A DNA stretch of 64,000 nt from Oligosphaera ethanolica (GTDB lineage Bacteria; Verrucomicrobiota; Lentisphaeria; Oligosphaerales; Oligosphaeraceae): the NCBI RefSeq assembly GCF_030814695.1, contig NZ_JAUSVL010000001.1, positions 4,438,227 to 4,502,226 of the forward strand, given 5' to 3'. The translations under genes were made by a program, and so were the position numbers. Of this stretch, positions 55,444 to 63,089 are shown in pieces (the stretch's first letter is position 1; each line of letters starts with the position of its first letter). The notes under the pieces are model-generated. The model searched no databases. It was not told where the DNA came from and saw nothing but the letters and a program-made list of their open reading frames with translations.

Positions 55444-56969
55444 ACAGCAACAACAGCACAATAGCGGTGATACAGCGTGTGCCTGAAAGCCCTGGCCTGC
55501 GTCGGGATCTGCGCGGGCGCTTGGAGCAGTTCCTGGCTGGGCGCAAGCTGTTGCCGCCCCTGCCGCTGAGCCGCCTGCGTGCGCTAGTGGGGGAATTTCT
55601 GGCCGCGACGGGCGTTGACAGCGCCTACGGCCACTGGTGCATGATCTTCATCAACAACATCCTCTGGCGCGATGTCATCCGGCGCATTCCCGTGCAGAAG
55701 CGCCTGTTACTGTTGCCGTTTTGCCTGCGGCACGCCACACGTTGCGAGGGCAGCTACGACGAGCTCGGGCTGATTTGCGCCGATTGCGGGCGCTGCCGCA
55801 TTGCCGGTTTGCGTGAACGCGCGGATGCGCTGGGCCTGGTGACGCTGGTGGCCGAGTCGTCGTCGCGGGTGGCCGAGTGGGTCGAGAGCGGCGAGATCCA
55901 GGCGGTGATTGGCGTGTCGTGCCTGGCATCGCTGGAGCGGGCCTTTCCAGCCATGCTCAGAAATGCCGTGCCGGGCATTGCCATACCGCTGAATCACGAC
56001 GGCTGCAAGGACACTGATTTCGATGACGACGTGCTCGCCGATGCCCTGGCGTTGGGCGAGGCGGAGGTCATGGAGCTGCCGGGCTACGACGAGGTCAAGG
56101 CGCAGGTCCAGGCGCTGTTCACGTCGGAGCGACTCGACCGCGCTATGCTTTTCAACCGTCATCGCGCGCGGGTGTTTGCGCAGGAAGCCCGTCTGGCGCT
56201 GTGCGAGCACGGTAAGCATTACCGGCCCATGCTGAGCATCATGACCTACCTGGCGCTGGCCGAGACCACGGCGATACCGCCCTGGCTGGAGCAGGTCGCG
56301 CTGGCGGTGGAATGCTTCCATAAGGCCTCGCTGGTGCATGACGACATTGAGGACAACGACGATAGCCGCTATGGCGAGCCGACCGCACACGCCCGGCAGG
56401 GCGTCGGGGTGGCCATCAATCTCGGCGATTATCTGCAGGGCGAGGGCTACCGGCTCCTCTGTAGTGATCCCGTGCCGGTAAAATTGCGCGGGCAGCTCGC
56501 CGCCATTGCCGCCGAGGGCCACTGCGAACTGGCGCTCGGCCAGGCGCAAGAACTCGAATGGCGCGATGGCGTTCAGAACATGGAGATGGTGCTGGACACT
56601 TTCCGGCTCAAGACCGCCCCGGCTTTCCGCGTCGCTTTGGCCATGGGCGCGCTGGCCGCCGGACGGCTGGATGGCCTGCACGAATGCTTCCAGAAACTTT
56701 CCGAAGCCATGGGCATCGCCTATCAGCTACAGGACGATATTGATGACCAGGAAGACGACCCGGCATCGGCTGTGTTCGTGTACGCGCGCGAAAGGCAGGT
56801 TGAGCTCGCCGATGCGCGGCGGGCCCTACGCGAACTCGCTGACGCGCAACGCGAGGATGCCTACGCGGCGCTGGAAGGCGTCAGCAGCCAGCCGCTCAAA
56901 AGCCTGCTCTTCCGCATGGTCGGCAAGCTCCTGCCACCGCCGCCGGCGACCTTGCCCACGCCGCCCTAA
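55440..56969 (+). CDS. DUF116-polyprenyl synthase fusion
   Basis: The 509-residue protein joins two domains. Residues 1-210 match DUF116: the cysteine pattern LPFCLRHATRC (Cys95, Cys102) and LICADCGRCRI (Cys113, 116, 119), then AVIGVSCLASL and PLNHDGCKDTD. Residues 215-500 are an isoprenyl diphosphate synthase with both Asp-rich motifs, DDIED (301-305) and DDIDD (432-436), and GKHYRP/RPMLSIM near the domain start. So it should condense isopentenyl diphosphate with an allylic diphosphate, while the Cys-rich part may bind metal or an Fe-S cluster. The GTG start at 55440 overlaps the radical SAM stop. I know DUF116 as a separate protein near ferredoxins and radical SAM genes; the fusion is unusual. 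Product length is unpredictable. Confidence 0.8.
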   Translation: MNSNNSTIAVIQRVPESPGLRRDLRGRLEQFLAGRKLLPPLPLSRLRALVGEFLAATGVDSAYGHWCMIFINNILWRDVIRRIPVQKRLLLLPFCLRHATRCEGSYDELGLICADCGRCRIAGLRERADALGLVTLVAESSSRVAEWVESGEIQAVIGVSCLASLERAFPAMLRNAVPGIAIPLNHDGCKDTDFDDDVLADALALGEAEVMELPGYDEVKAQVQALFTSERLDRAMLFNRHRARVFAQEARLALCEHGKHYRPMLSIMTYLALAETTAIPPWLEQVALAVECFHKASLVHDDIEDNDDSRYGEPTAHARQGVGVAINLGDYLQGEGYRLLCSDPVPVKLRGQLAAIAAEGHCELALGQAQELEWRDGVQNMEMVLDTFRLKTAPAFRVALAMGALAAGRLDGLHECFQKLSEAMGIAYQLQDDIDDQEDDPASAVFVYARERQVELADARRALRELADAQREDAYAALEGVSSQPLKSLLFRMVGKLLPPPPATLPTPP

Positions 56970-57491
56970 AAGGATCGTGACATAGCAAACAAGGAAAGGG
57001 AGTTCCATTGCCCCTTCGGCCCCAGTCAGCTTCGCCGACTGGGGCCGAAGAGGCCGAGGAACACGAACATAGAGGCGCTTTACCCAGGGCGGCGCGCGCT
57101 TTCAGCGCGCTGGCCCTGGGCTGGTATGTTTCGCGCCTTCAGCGCTTCTGCCGCTTCGCGGCGATGAAATGCCCCGTAGGGTAGCCCGTCGTTTCGCGGC
57201 GATGAAATGCCCCGTAGGGTAGCCCATCGCTTCGCGGCGATGAAATGCCCCGTAGGGTAGCCCATCGCTTCGCGGCGATGAAATGCTCCGTGGTGTAGCC
57301 CGTCGTTTCGCGACGATGAAATGCCCTGTAGGGTAGCCCATCGCTTCGCGGCGATGAAATGCCCCGTGGTGTAGCCCGTCGTTTCGCGACGATGACATGC
57401 CCGTGGCGGTTGCAAGGATTCATGTGGTTGTTGCGGGAACCCAAAGCCCTGCGGGCTGTAAATGAATTGCATTGGAGTGACAGGACTGACG
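56970..57491. repeat. hairpin module and 38-bp tandem array inside the cluster
   Basis: The region opens with the AGTTCCATTGCC hairpin module (57000-57065) of the mosaic family and a GCCCAGGGC palindrome. Units of exactly 38 bp follow, with GATGAAATG starting at 57163, 57201, 57239, 57277, 57315 and 57353 and a diverged unit at 57391. Each holds GATGAAATGCCCCGTAGGGT and a CATCGCTTCGCGGCG hairpin half. There are no spacers, so this is not CRISPR. It separates two otherwise tightly coupled gene groups. Confidence 0.9.
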
Positions 57492-58400
57492 ATGAGCAAG
57501 CCGGACAGCATCACCCAACAACTCTATCAGGCGCTGCGACGCGGCCGCGAGCTCTGCGCGCCGGAGGCGCTGAGTGCCATGGCGGAGTTTGTGGCCGGTC
57601 AACAGCATGGCGATGGTGGTTTTGTCAATCGCGCCGGCGTGGCTGACGGCTATTACGGCATGTTCGGGCTGCTGCTGGCGAGTGTTCTTGACGCGCGCAT
57701 TGACCTCGGGCGGCTGGACACCGCGCTGGCTAGGCAAGACCCCCGCGCGCTCGACCTGGTGCATCTGCTGTGCCTGCTGCGTTCGCGGCTGCTCGCGGCC
57801 TTTCTGCGTGTGGCGCCGGGCCTGCGTGGCGTGGCGGCGCTCCTGCCGGCAGCGCGGGCGCTGCCCAAGGACTGGCGGGATGCGGCGCGCGACCTGCTGG
57901 CCACGGGCGATCCCGGGCGTTTTCCCAATCACGACGCGCAGTCGCCATATTCGCAATTTCTGGCGCTGAGTCTGGCGCAGGACGCCGGGCTGCCCTGGGC
58001 GGTCGCCGACCTGCGGCCCTACCAGCTGGCCAGTGGCCTGTTCAGCAACGAACGCGGTGGTGCCATAGCGAGCGTAAATGCCACTAGCGCGGCGCTGGTT
58101 TTGGCGCGCTATGGCCAGGGCGGCGTCGCCGTCGCAGCGTCGGCCCTCGATGCCTTTGCGGCTCTGCAGCGGCCCGACGGTTCTTTTCCAGCCGTTGTGG
58201 CGGCGCCTGCGGGCGACCTGCTTTCCACGGCGACGGCGTGCTTCGCGCTGTCGCTCTACGACCGCCGGCCGCCGCATTCGCCGCGGGCTTTTCTCTACGA
58301 TGCCTTCACGGCCAGCGGTGGCTTCAGTGCCGGCCCGGGCGACGACGTCGCCGACCTCGAATATACGACCTATGGCCTGTTGACCATGGGGGTGCTCTGA
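57492..58400 (+). CDS. prenyltransferase-beta/squalene-cyclase repeat protein (RabGGTase-beta-like)
   Basis: The 302-residue protein is built of alpha/alpha-barrel repeats. Recognisable repeats are QHGDGGFVNRAGVADGYYGM near the N-terminus, ALQRPDGSFPAVV (about 230) and GGFSAGPGDDVADLEYTTYG near the C-terminus. The last closely resembles the end of Rab geranylgeranyltransferase beta, but the zinc-ligand His is not conserved, and there is no DxDD. It may bind a prenyl chain or act as a partner subunit of the larger cyclase-like protein just downstream (one base between stop and start). The ATG at 57492 follows AGGA by about 8 bases; 57462 is in repeat-derived sequence. Function unknown. Confidence 0.75.
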   Translation: MSKPDSITQQLYQALRRGRELCAPEALSAMAEFVAGQQHGDGGFVNRAGVADGYYGMFGLLLASVLDARIDLGRLDTALARQDPRALDLVHLLCLLRSRLLAAFLRVAPGLRGVAALLPAARALPKDWRDAARDLLATGDPGRFPNHDAQSPYSQFLALSLAQDAGLPWAVADLRPYQLASGLFSNERGGAIASVNATSAALVLARYGQGGVAVAASALDAFAALQRPDGSFPAVVAAPAGDLLSTATACFALSLYDRRPPHSPRAFLYDAFTASGGFSAGPGDDVADLEYTTYGLLTMGVL

Positions 58401-58401
58401 G

Positions 58402-60177
58402 ATGACGCATAGCGCGAGCATCCACGAGCTGCGCGACGAGCTGCGGGACTACCGCCAGCACTGGCAGGAGAAACTGTTGGTGCGCCGGGGCGACGATGGT
58501 GCCTGGCACAGCGTGCTGTCCTCATCGGCGGTGTCGACGGCGACTGCCGTAGTGGCGCTGTGCCGCAAGGCGCCCGAGCGGCACGGCGCGCTCATCGGCC
58601 GTGCGCGCGCCTGGCTGGCGCAGACGCAGCTCGGTGATGGCGGCTGGGGCGATAGCCCGGAGTCGCCAGCGAATGTCACCGCGACGCTGCTGGCCTACGC
58701 TGCGCTACACAACGCGCCGGCGCAGGCCGATGCCGCGCAACGCGCCGCGCAGTGGCTGACGGCGCAGCTTGGCGGCGTCACGCCGGCGGCGATTCGCGCG
58801 GGCATCCTGGCCAAATATGGTCGCGACCGCACCTTTTCCGTGCCGATATTGGCCTTATGCGCGGCCAGTGGCCTGTTTGGCAGCGGCCGGGCAGCCTGGT
58901 CGGGCATACCGCGGCTGCCCTTTGAGTTGGCGGTGTTGCCGCAGCGACTGCTGAGCGTGATGAATGTGCAGGTGGTCAGCTATGCCATACCGGCGCTGAT
59001 AGCAGTGGGGCTGGCGCAGCACGAGGCCTGTCACGGCGGGTTGACCTGGCAGCTGCGGCGGCCATCGATTGCGCCGGCGCTGCGGGTTTTGGCGGCCAAA
59101 CAGCCGGCGTCTGGCGGCTTTTTGGAAGCCGCGCCGCTGACGGCGTTCTGCCTGCTCTGCCTCTGCGCGGCCGGGCGGGGCGGCCATCCCGTGGCGGCGG
59201 CGGCGGAGAATTTTCTGGAGCGGACCTGTCGGGACGACGGGTCGTGGCCCATTGACAGCAATCTCGATCAGTGGGTGACCGCGCTGGCCGGGCGGGCGCT
59301 GGCCGGCGTTCTTCCGGAGGCGGAGCGCCAGGCGCTGGCGGAACTCATTCGCCAGCGGCAGTTTGCCGACGTGCATCCCTTCACGGCGGCGCGGCCGGGC
59401 GGCTGGGGCTGGACGCCGTTGAGTGGCGCCGTGCCCGATGCCGACGACAGCGCCGCCGCGCTCATCGCGCTCCATGATTTTGTCGCCGCCGGCGGCGGGC
59501 CGCTGGCGCCGGTGGTCGTCCGTGGCTGTGAGTGGCTGCTGGCCTTGCAGAATCGCGATGGCGGCATCCCGACCTTTTGTCGCGGCTGGGGCAAATTGCC
59601 CTTTGACCGCAGCTGTCCGGATTTGAGCGCGCACGCCTATCGGGCCCTGAGCTGTTGGCAGGACGCTTTGCCGGTGGCGCTGCGCCGCCGCGTGGCGCGT
59701 TCGCGTGGACGCCTGCTGACCTACCTGTCGGCGCAACAGGGCGCGGACGGTTCTTTTGTGCCGTTGTGGTTTGGCGACCAGCAGGCCGACGACCTGCTGG
59801 CGCCCGTCTACGGCACGGCCGTCGTGCTCGAACATCTTGTCGGTATGGACAGCGCGATGACAACGCGCGCCCGTGACTACTTGCTGCAGACGCAGGGCGC
59901 CGATGGCGGCTGGGGCACCGCGCAGGGCACGCACACAAAGCTGATTTTCACCGCGCGGGCCCTGGCGGCCCTGGCCGGCTCCCCGGGCTGCGATGAGGCG
60001 CTATGCCGCGGCGTGGCCTACCTGCGCCCGTATCTGCAGGAGCGCCAGCCACTCCCGGTGGAGCCCGTGGGGCTATATTTCTCGCAGCTGTGGTATTCCG
60101 AGGAACTCTACCCGCTGGTTTTTTTGGTCCGGGCTTTGGAGCAACTGCACGCGCGAGCGTGTCGAAGGGACCTGTGA
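58402..60177 (+). CDS. class II terpene cyclase-like protein (squalene-hopene cyclase family)
   Basis: The 591-residue protein has QW-type repeats throughout (QLGDGGWGDS, DDGSWPIDSNLDQW, RPGGWGWTP, GADGSFVPLWFG, GADGGWGTAQ). An acid motif DxDD lies at residues 346-349 (VPDADDSAAAL), where squalene-hopene cyclases carry the protonating aspartates. The length (about 630 in hopene cyclases) and motif position fit a two-barrel class II cyclase. Overall similarity to hopene cyclases looks low, so the substrate may be another polyprenyl chain from the fused synthase upstream. The start lies one base after the previous stop; the stop overlaps the next gene as GTGA. Most likely active; the product is unknown. 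Confidence 0.8.
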   Translation: MTHSASIHELRDELRDYRQHWQEKLLVRRGDDGAWHSVLSSSAVSTATAVVALCRKAPERHGALIGRARAWLAQTQLGDGGWGDSPESPANVTATLLAYAALHNAPAQADAAQRAAQWLTAQLGGVTPAAIRAGILAKYGRDRTFSVPILALCAASGLFGSGRAAWSGIPRLPFELAVLPQRLLSVMNVQVVSYAIPALIAVGLAQHEACHGGLTWQLRRPSIAPALRVLAAKQPASGGFLEAAPLTAFCLLCLCAAGRGGHPVAAAAENFLERTCRDDGSWPIDSNLDQWVTALAGRALAGVLPEAERQALAELIRQRQFADVHPFTAARPGGWGWTPLSGAVPDADDSAAALIALHDFVAAGGGPLAPVVVRGCEWLLALQNRDGGIPTFCRGWGKLPFDRSCPDLSAHAYRALSCWQDALPVALRRRVARSRGRLLTYLSAQQGADGSFVPLWFGDQQADDLLAPVYGTAVVLEHLVGMDSAMTTRARDYLLQTQGADGGWGTAQGTHTKLIFTARALAALAGSPGCDEALCRGVAYLRPYLQERQPLPVEPVGLYFSQLWYSEELYPLVFLVRALEQLHARACRRDL

Positions 60178-61634
60178 GCACAATTGCCCATAGCATACTC
60201 GTCATTTTTACCGGCTTGTGTCTGCTGACAGCCGTCGTGGGCATCCATGCCTACGTCAACTACAGCCCCGACCTCGGCCTGGTCTATGCCGAGCCCGGCC
60301 TGGATAACTCCGACCAGCGCCAGACGGCGACGGTCGCCGTAACCATCGGCGAGCATTTCGAACGCCTGTTGGCCGACGACGGCATTGCCTTCAGCGATGG
60401 CGAGCCCTGGCCGGGCTTTCGCGGACCGGCGCGTGACAACATTGCCGCCGCGGCGCCGTCGCTGCAGACTGACTGGGGCACCGACGGCCCAAGGGTGCTC
60501 TGGCGGCAGAGACTGGGCGAGGGCTATGCCGCGCCAGCGGTTGCCTATGGCCGGGTGTACGTGCTGGATTACCTTGAAGAGGAAGAGGCCGACGCGTTGC
60601 GCTGCTTCGTGCTCGCCGATGGTCGCGAGCTTTGGCGACGCAGCTATCGCAATCCTATGCGCCGAAACCACGGCAAGTCGCGCACTATCCCCGCTGTGGC
60701 GGCAAACACCGTGGTGACCCTCGGCCCCCAAGCGCATGTTATGGCCACCGACGCCAGCAGCGGCGAGTTCCTCTGGGGCAGCGACCTGGTGCGCGAATAC
60801 GGCACAGAAGTGCCGCAGTGGTACGCCGGTCAATGCCCGCTGATCGATCACGGTGCGGTCATTCTGGCGCCGGCGGGGCCGGAACAGCTGCTGCTGGCTC
60901 GGGACTTGCGCAGCGGCGAGGTGCGCTGGCAGTTGGCCAATGTGCCGGGCCTGAAGATGTCCCATGGTTCTGTGGTGCCCATGCGCCTCCACGGCGTCCG
61001 CCAGTATGTCTATGCGGGCATTGGCGGGGTGGTCGGCGTTTCGGAGGCGGGCGAGCTGCTGTGGTTTTCGCGCGAGTGGCAGCCGCCCGTGTGGGCGCCG
61101 TCGCCCGTGCAGGTCGCCGACAACCGCATCTTCCTTACCGCCGGCTACGGCGCCGGTTCCGCGCTGCTGGAGATCGATTTGCAGGATGGTGCGTGGAGCA
61201 CGCGGCAACTCGGCCAGTGGAAGGCCACGCAGGCGCCCGCCTGCGAACAGCAGACGCCGATATATTACCAGGGCATGCTGTTCACGATTCAGCCGAAGGA
61301 TGCCGGAGCGCTGCGGGCGCAGCTGGTGGCGGCCGACCCGGCGCAGTTGCCGGCGGTAAGTGCCAGTTCCGGTCGCGAGCAGCGTTTTGGCATTGGGCCT
61401 TTTCTGGTGGCCGATGGCTGCCTGTGGATTGTTGATGACGACGGGCGGCTGTCGGTCTTCCGCTACCGCCAGGGGGCTTTTGAGCAGATCGCCAGCCATC
61501 GTGTTCTGTCTGGCGTGGACTCGTGGGGGCCCATTGCCATGGCTGACGGCCTGATGCTTGTGCGCGATGACAAGGCCATGGCGTGCATAGACCTCCGCCG
61601 CGAAACCCGATTGGCGACCCAAAGCGCCCAGTGA
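60174..61634 (+). CDS. membrane-anchored PQQ-type beta-propeller protein
   Basis: The 486-residue protein starts at a GTG overlapping the cyclase stop codon, after AAGGGA. It has an N-terminal transmembrane anchor (ILVIFTGLCLLTAVVGI, about 8-25), then a PQQ-binding-like propeller opening with PWPGFRGPARDN (about 82) and continuing with blades such as DATSGEFLW-type segments (here DASSGEFLWGSDLV), DLRSGEVRWQLANV and GVSEAGELLWF. Related domains occur in BamB and in quinoprotein dehydrogenases. Catalytic residues of a real quinoprotein dehydrogenase (Cys-Cys, heme c) are absent, so it may be a scaffold or sensor in the periplasm. The longer upstream frame overlaps the cyclase and is rejected. 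Confidence 0.75.
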   Translation: MSTIAHSILVIFTGLCLLTAVVGIHAYVNYSPDLGLVYAEPGLDNSDQRQTATVAVTIGEHFERLLADDGIAFSDGEPWPGFRGPARDNIAAAAPSLQTDWGTDGPRVLWRQRLGEGYAAPAVAYGRVYVLDYLEEEEADALRCFVLADGRELWRRSYRNPMRRNHGKSRTIPAVAANTVVTLGPQAHVMATDASSGEFLWGSDLVREYGTEVPQWYAGQCPLIDHGAVILAPAGPEQLLLARDLRSGEVRWQLANVPGLKMSHGSVVPMRLHGVRQYVYAGIGGVVGVSEAGELLWFSREWQPPVWAPSPVQVADNRIFLTAGYGAGSALLEIDLQDGAWSTRQLGQWKATQAPACEQQTPIYYQGMLFTIQPKDAGALRAQLVAADPAQLPAVSASSGREQRFGIGPFLVADGCLWIVDDDGRLSVFRYRQGAFEQIASHRVLSGVDSWGPIAMADGLMLVRDDKAMACIDLRRETRLATQSAQ

Positions 61635-61664
61635 CGCCGCACTCGCGGCCAACAGAGGACGACG

Positions 61665-62336
61665 ATGGTAAAATTGAGCAAACTGCAAATGACGGCGCTG
61701 CTACTGGGCTGTCTCGTGCTCGCCGGCGGCGCCAGGCAGCTGTGGCGGGCGGCGACCGCGCCGCCGCCACCGCTGACGTCGGTAGTGCCGCCACCGCCGC
61801 CCACGCCGCCGCCGCGTGATTTTCCCGCGCCGCAGGCGCCGACCATCAACGGCCTGGAGTACCACTGCGATCGGGAGAATCGCCGGGTGTATGCGGTGAA
61901 GGCCGACACCGGTGAGATCGCATGGGTGTCTTATGGTGAAAGCGGTTGGCTTGTTCCCGGCGCGGCCTTCATGCTTGATGTCAGTCCGGAGAGCGAGTTG
62001 TGGGTGCTCAACCCGGGGCGGCGGCGCTTGGAACAGCTCAATCCGGAAACGGGCGACTACATCGCGTCGTGGGAGCCGCGGGAACCCCTGCCGGGCTGCT
62101 GTAACCCCGTACGCTTCGCGGCCATGAGTGGCGGGCGTTTTCTTACCATGGAAAAGGGGCGCCGGCAGGCGCGGCTGTATGCGCCGTCGGGTGACGTACT
62201 TAATGTGCTGGTGGCCAATTTGTCCGCATCGGAACACAACTACGTGCTGATACATAATGACGACCGTGTTTATATGTCTGATTTGCAGCCACTTAATGGC
62301 CGCGTGCGCCAGTGGGAGATCAATGTCCATGACTAG
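61665..62336 (+). CDS. hypothetical anchored propeller-like protein
   Basis: The 223-residue protein has a hydrophobic N-terminus (LQMTALLLGCLVLAGGARQLW) that may be an anchor or signal. A proline-rich linker of about 25 residues follows (PPPPPTPPP), then a beta-rich domain with blade-like repeats: NRRVYAVKADTGEIAWV, SELWVLNPGRRRLEQLN, and QARLYAPSGDVLNVL. These resemble NHL/SMP-type blades, too few to close a propeller, so it may oligomerise or pair with the preceding protein. A Cys pair (GCCNP) is present at about 144. The end overlaps the next small gene. Function is not recognised. Confidence 0.65.
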   Translation: MVKLSKLQMTALLLGCLVLAGGARQLWRAATAPPPPLTSVVPPPPPTPPPRDFPAPQAPTINGLEYHCDRENRRVYAVKADTGEIAWVSYGESGWLVPGAAFMLDVSPESELWVLNPGRRRLEQLNPETGDYIASWEPREPLPGCCNPVRFAAMSGGRFLTMEKGRRQARLYAPSGDVLNVLVANLSASEHNYVLIHNDDRVYMSDLQPLNGRVRQWEINVHD

Positions 62337-62535
62337 ACGGGAACTACTCAAGAGTGGCGTGCGCGCGGGCTTGCTCGCGCTGATGAGCATCGGCGTTGCT
62401 CGGGCCTTGCGGCAGGCGGCGACGGAGCCGGCGAAAGACGGCGCGCGTCGCGGCTGTGAGGCACCGGGTGCCTGTGGCCGTTGCCGGCTGGCGGCGCGCT
62501 GTCTCCGCCAGCGTTCTGCGGGCAGGGGAGGGTGA
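62323..62535 (+). CDS. small twin-arginine-signal protein with four cysteines
   Basis: This 70-residue frame reads MSMTRRELLKSGVRAGLLAL, a good Tat signal (RR followed by a hydrophobic stretch). A short tail, CEAPGACGRCRLAARC, has four cysteines. It overlaps the preceding gene by 14 bases and ends five bases before the next start, so it sits in a tight operon and is probably a real gene. The Cys pattern could hold a metal or one Fe-S cluster after folded export. ATG 62329 is an alternative start. No family is recognised. Confidence 0.6.
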   Translation: MSMTRRELLKSGVRAGLLALMSIGVARALRQAATEPAKDGARRGCEAPGACGRCRLAARCLRQRSAGRGG

Positions 62536-62540
62536 CGAGT

Positions 62541-63089
62541 ATGGAACGACGCGATTTCTTCCAAAAAGCCCTGGCGGTGCTGTTGGCGCTGCCCTTTGTC
62601 GGTTGGCTGCGGCGTGGCAAAAGCGCGGGCGGGCCGCTGCTATGGCAGATTGATCCCAAAAAGTGTATCCAGTGTGGTCGCTGTGCAACGGAGTGTGTGT
62701 TGAAACCCTCCGCGGTCAAATGCGTCCATCAGTACGCCAGCTGCGGCTACTGCGAATTCTGCAGCGGCTTCTTTCATAATCAGTATCGGCAGCTGGATAC
62801 CGGCGCGGAAAATCAGCGCTGCCCGACGGGCGCGCTGAAGCGCCGCTATGTGGAAGGGCCCTACTTCGAGTACACCATTGACGAGCAGCTCTGCAATGGC
62901 TGCGGGCGCTGCGTCAAGGGCTGCGCGGACTTTGGCAACGGGTCGCTGTTTTTGCAGGTGCGCCGGGACCTCTGCGTCAACTGCAACCAGTGCGGCATCG
63001 CGATGGCCTGCCCGAGCCAGGCCTTTGTGCGCGTGCCCCACGATCAGCCCTACCTCTACAAACACGCTCCAAAGGAGCCGGCCACATGA
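62541..63089 (+). CDS. Tat-exported polyferredoxin, NapG-like
   Basis: The 182-residue protein begins MERRDFFQKALAVLLALP, a twin-arginine signal. Cys-rich clusters follow: CIQCGRCATEC (about 42), CVHQYASCGYCEFC (about 60), CNGCGRCVKGC (about 117), and CVNCNQCGIAMAC (about 142). This resembles periplasmic 4Fe-4S proteins of NapG type that pair with a NapH-like membrane protein, whose gene overlaps this stop codon as ATGA. It is expected to carry electrons across the outside of the inner membrane. The start is supported by GGAGGGTGA about 10 bases upstream. Frames upstream (to 62481) belong to the previous gene. Confidence 0.82.
   Translation: MERRDFFQKALAVLLALPFVGWLRRGKSAGGPLLWQIDPKKCIQCGRCATECVLKPSAVKCVHQYASCGYCEFCSGFFHNQYRQLDTGAENQRCPTGALKRRYVEGPYFEYTIDEQLCNGCGRCVKGCADFGNGSLFLQVRRDLCVNCNQCGIAMACPSQAFVRVPHDQPYLYKHAPKEPAT

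Noticed and set aside
57155..57408. 38-bp array as a CRISPR
   Set aside because: The units are contiguous with no unique spacers, and no cas gene is in the window.
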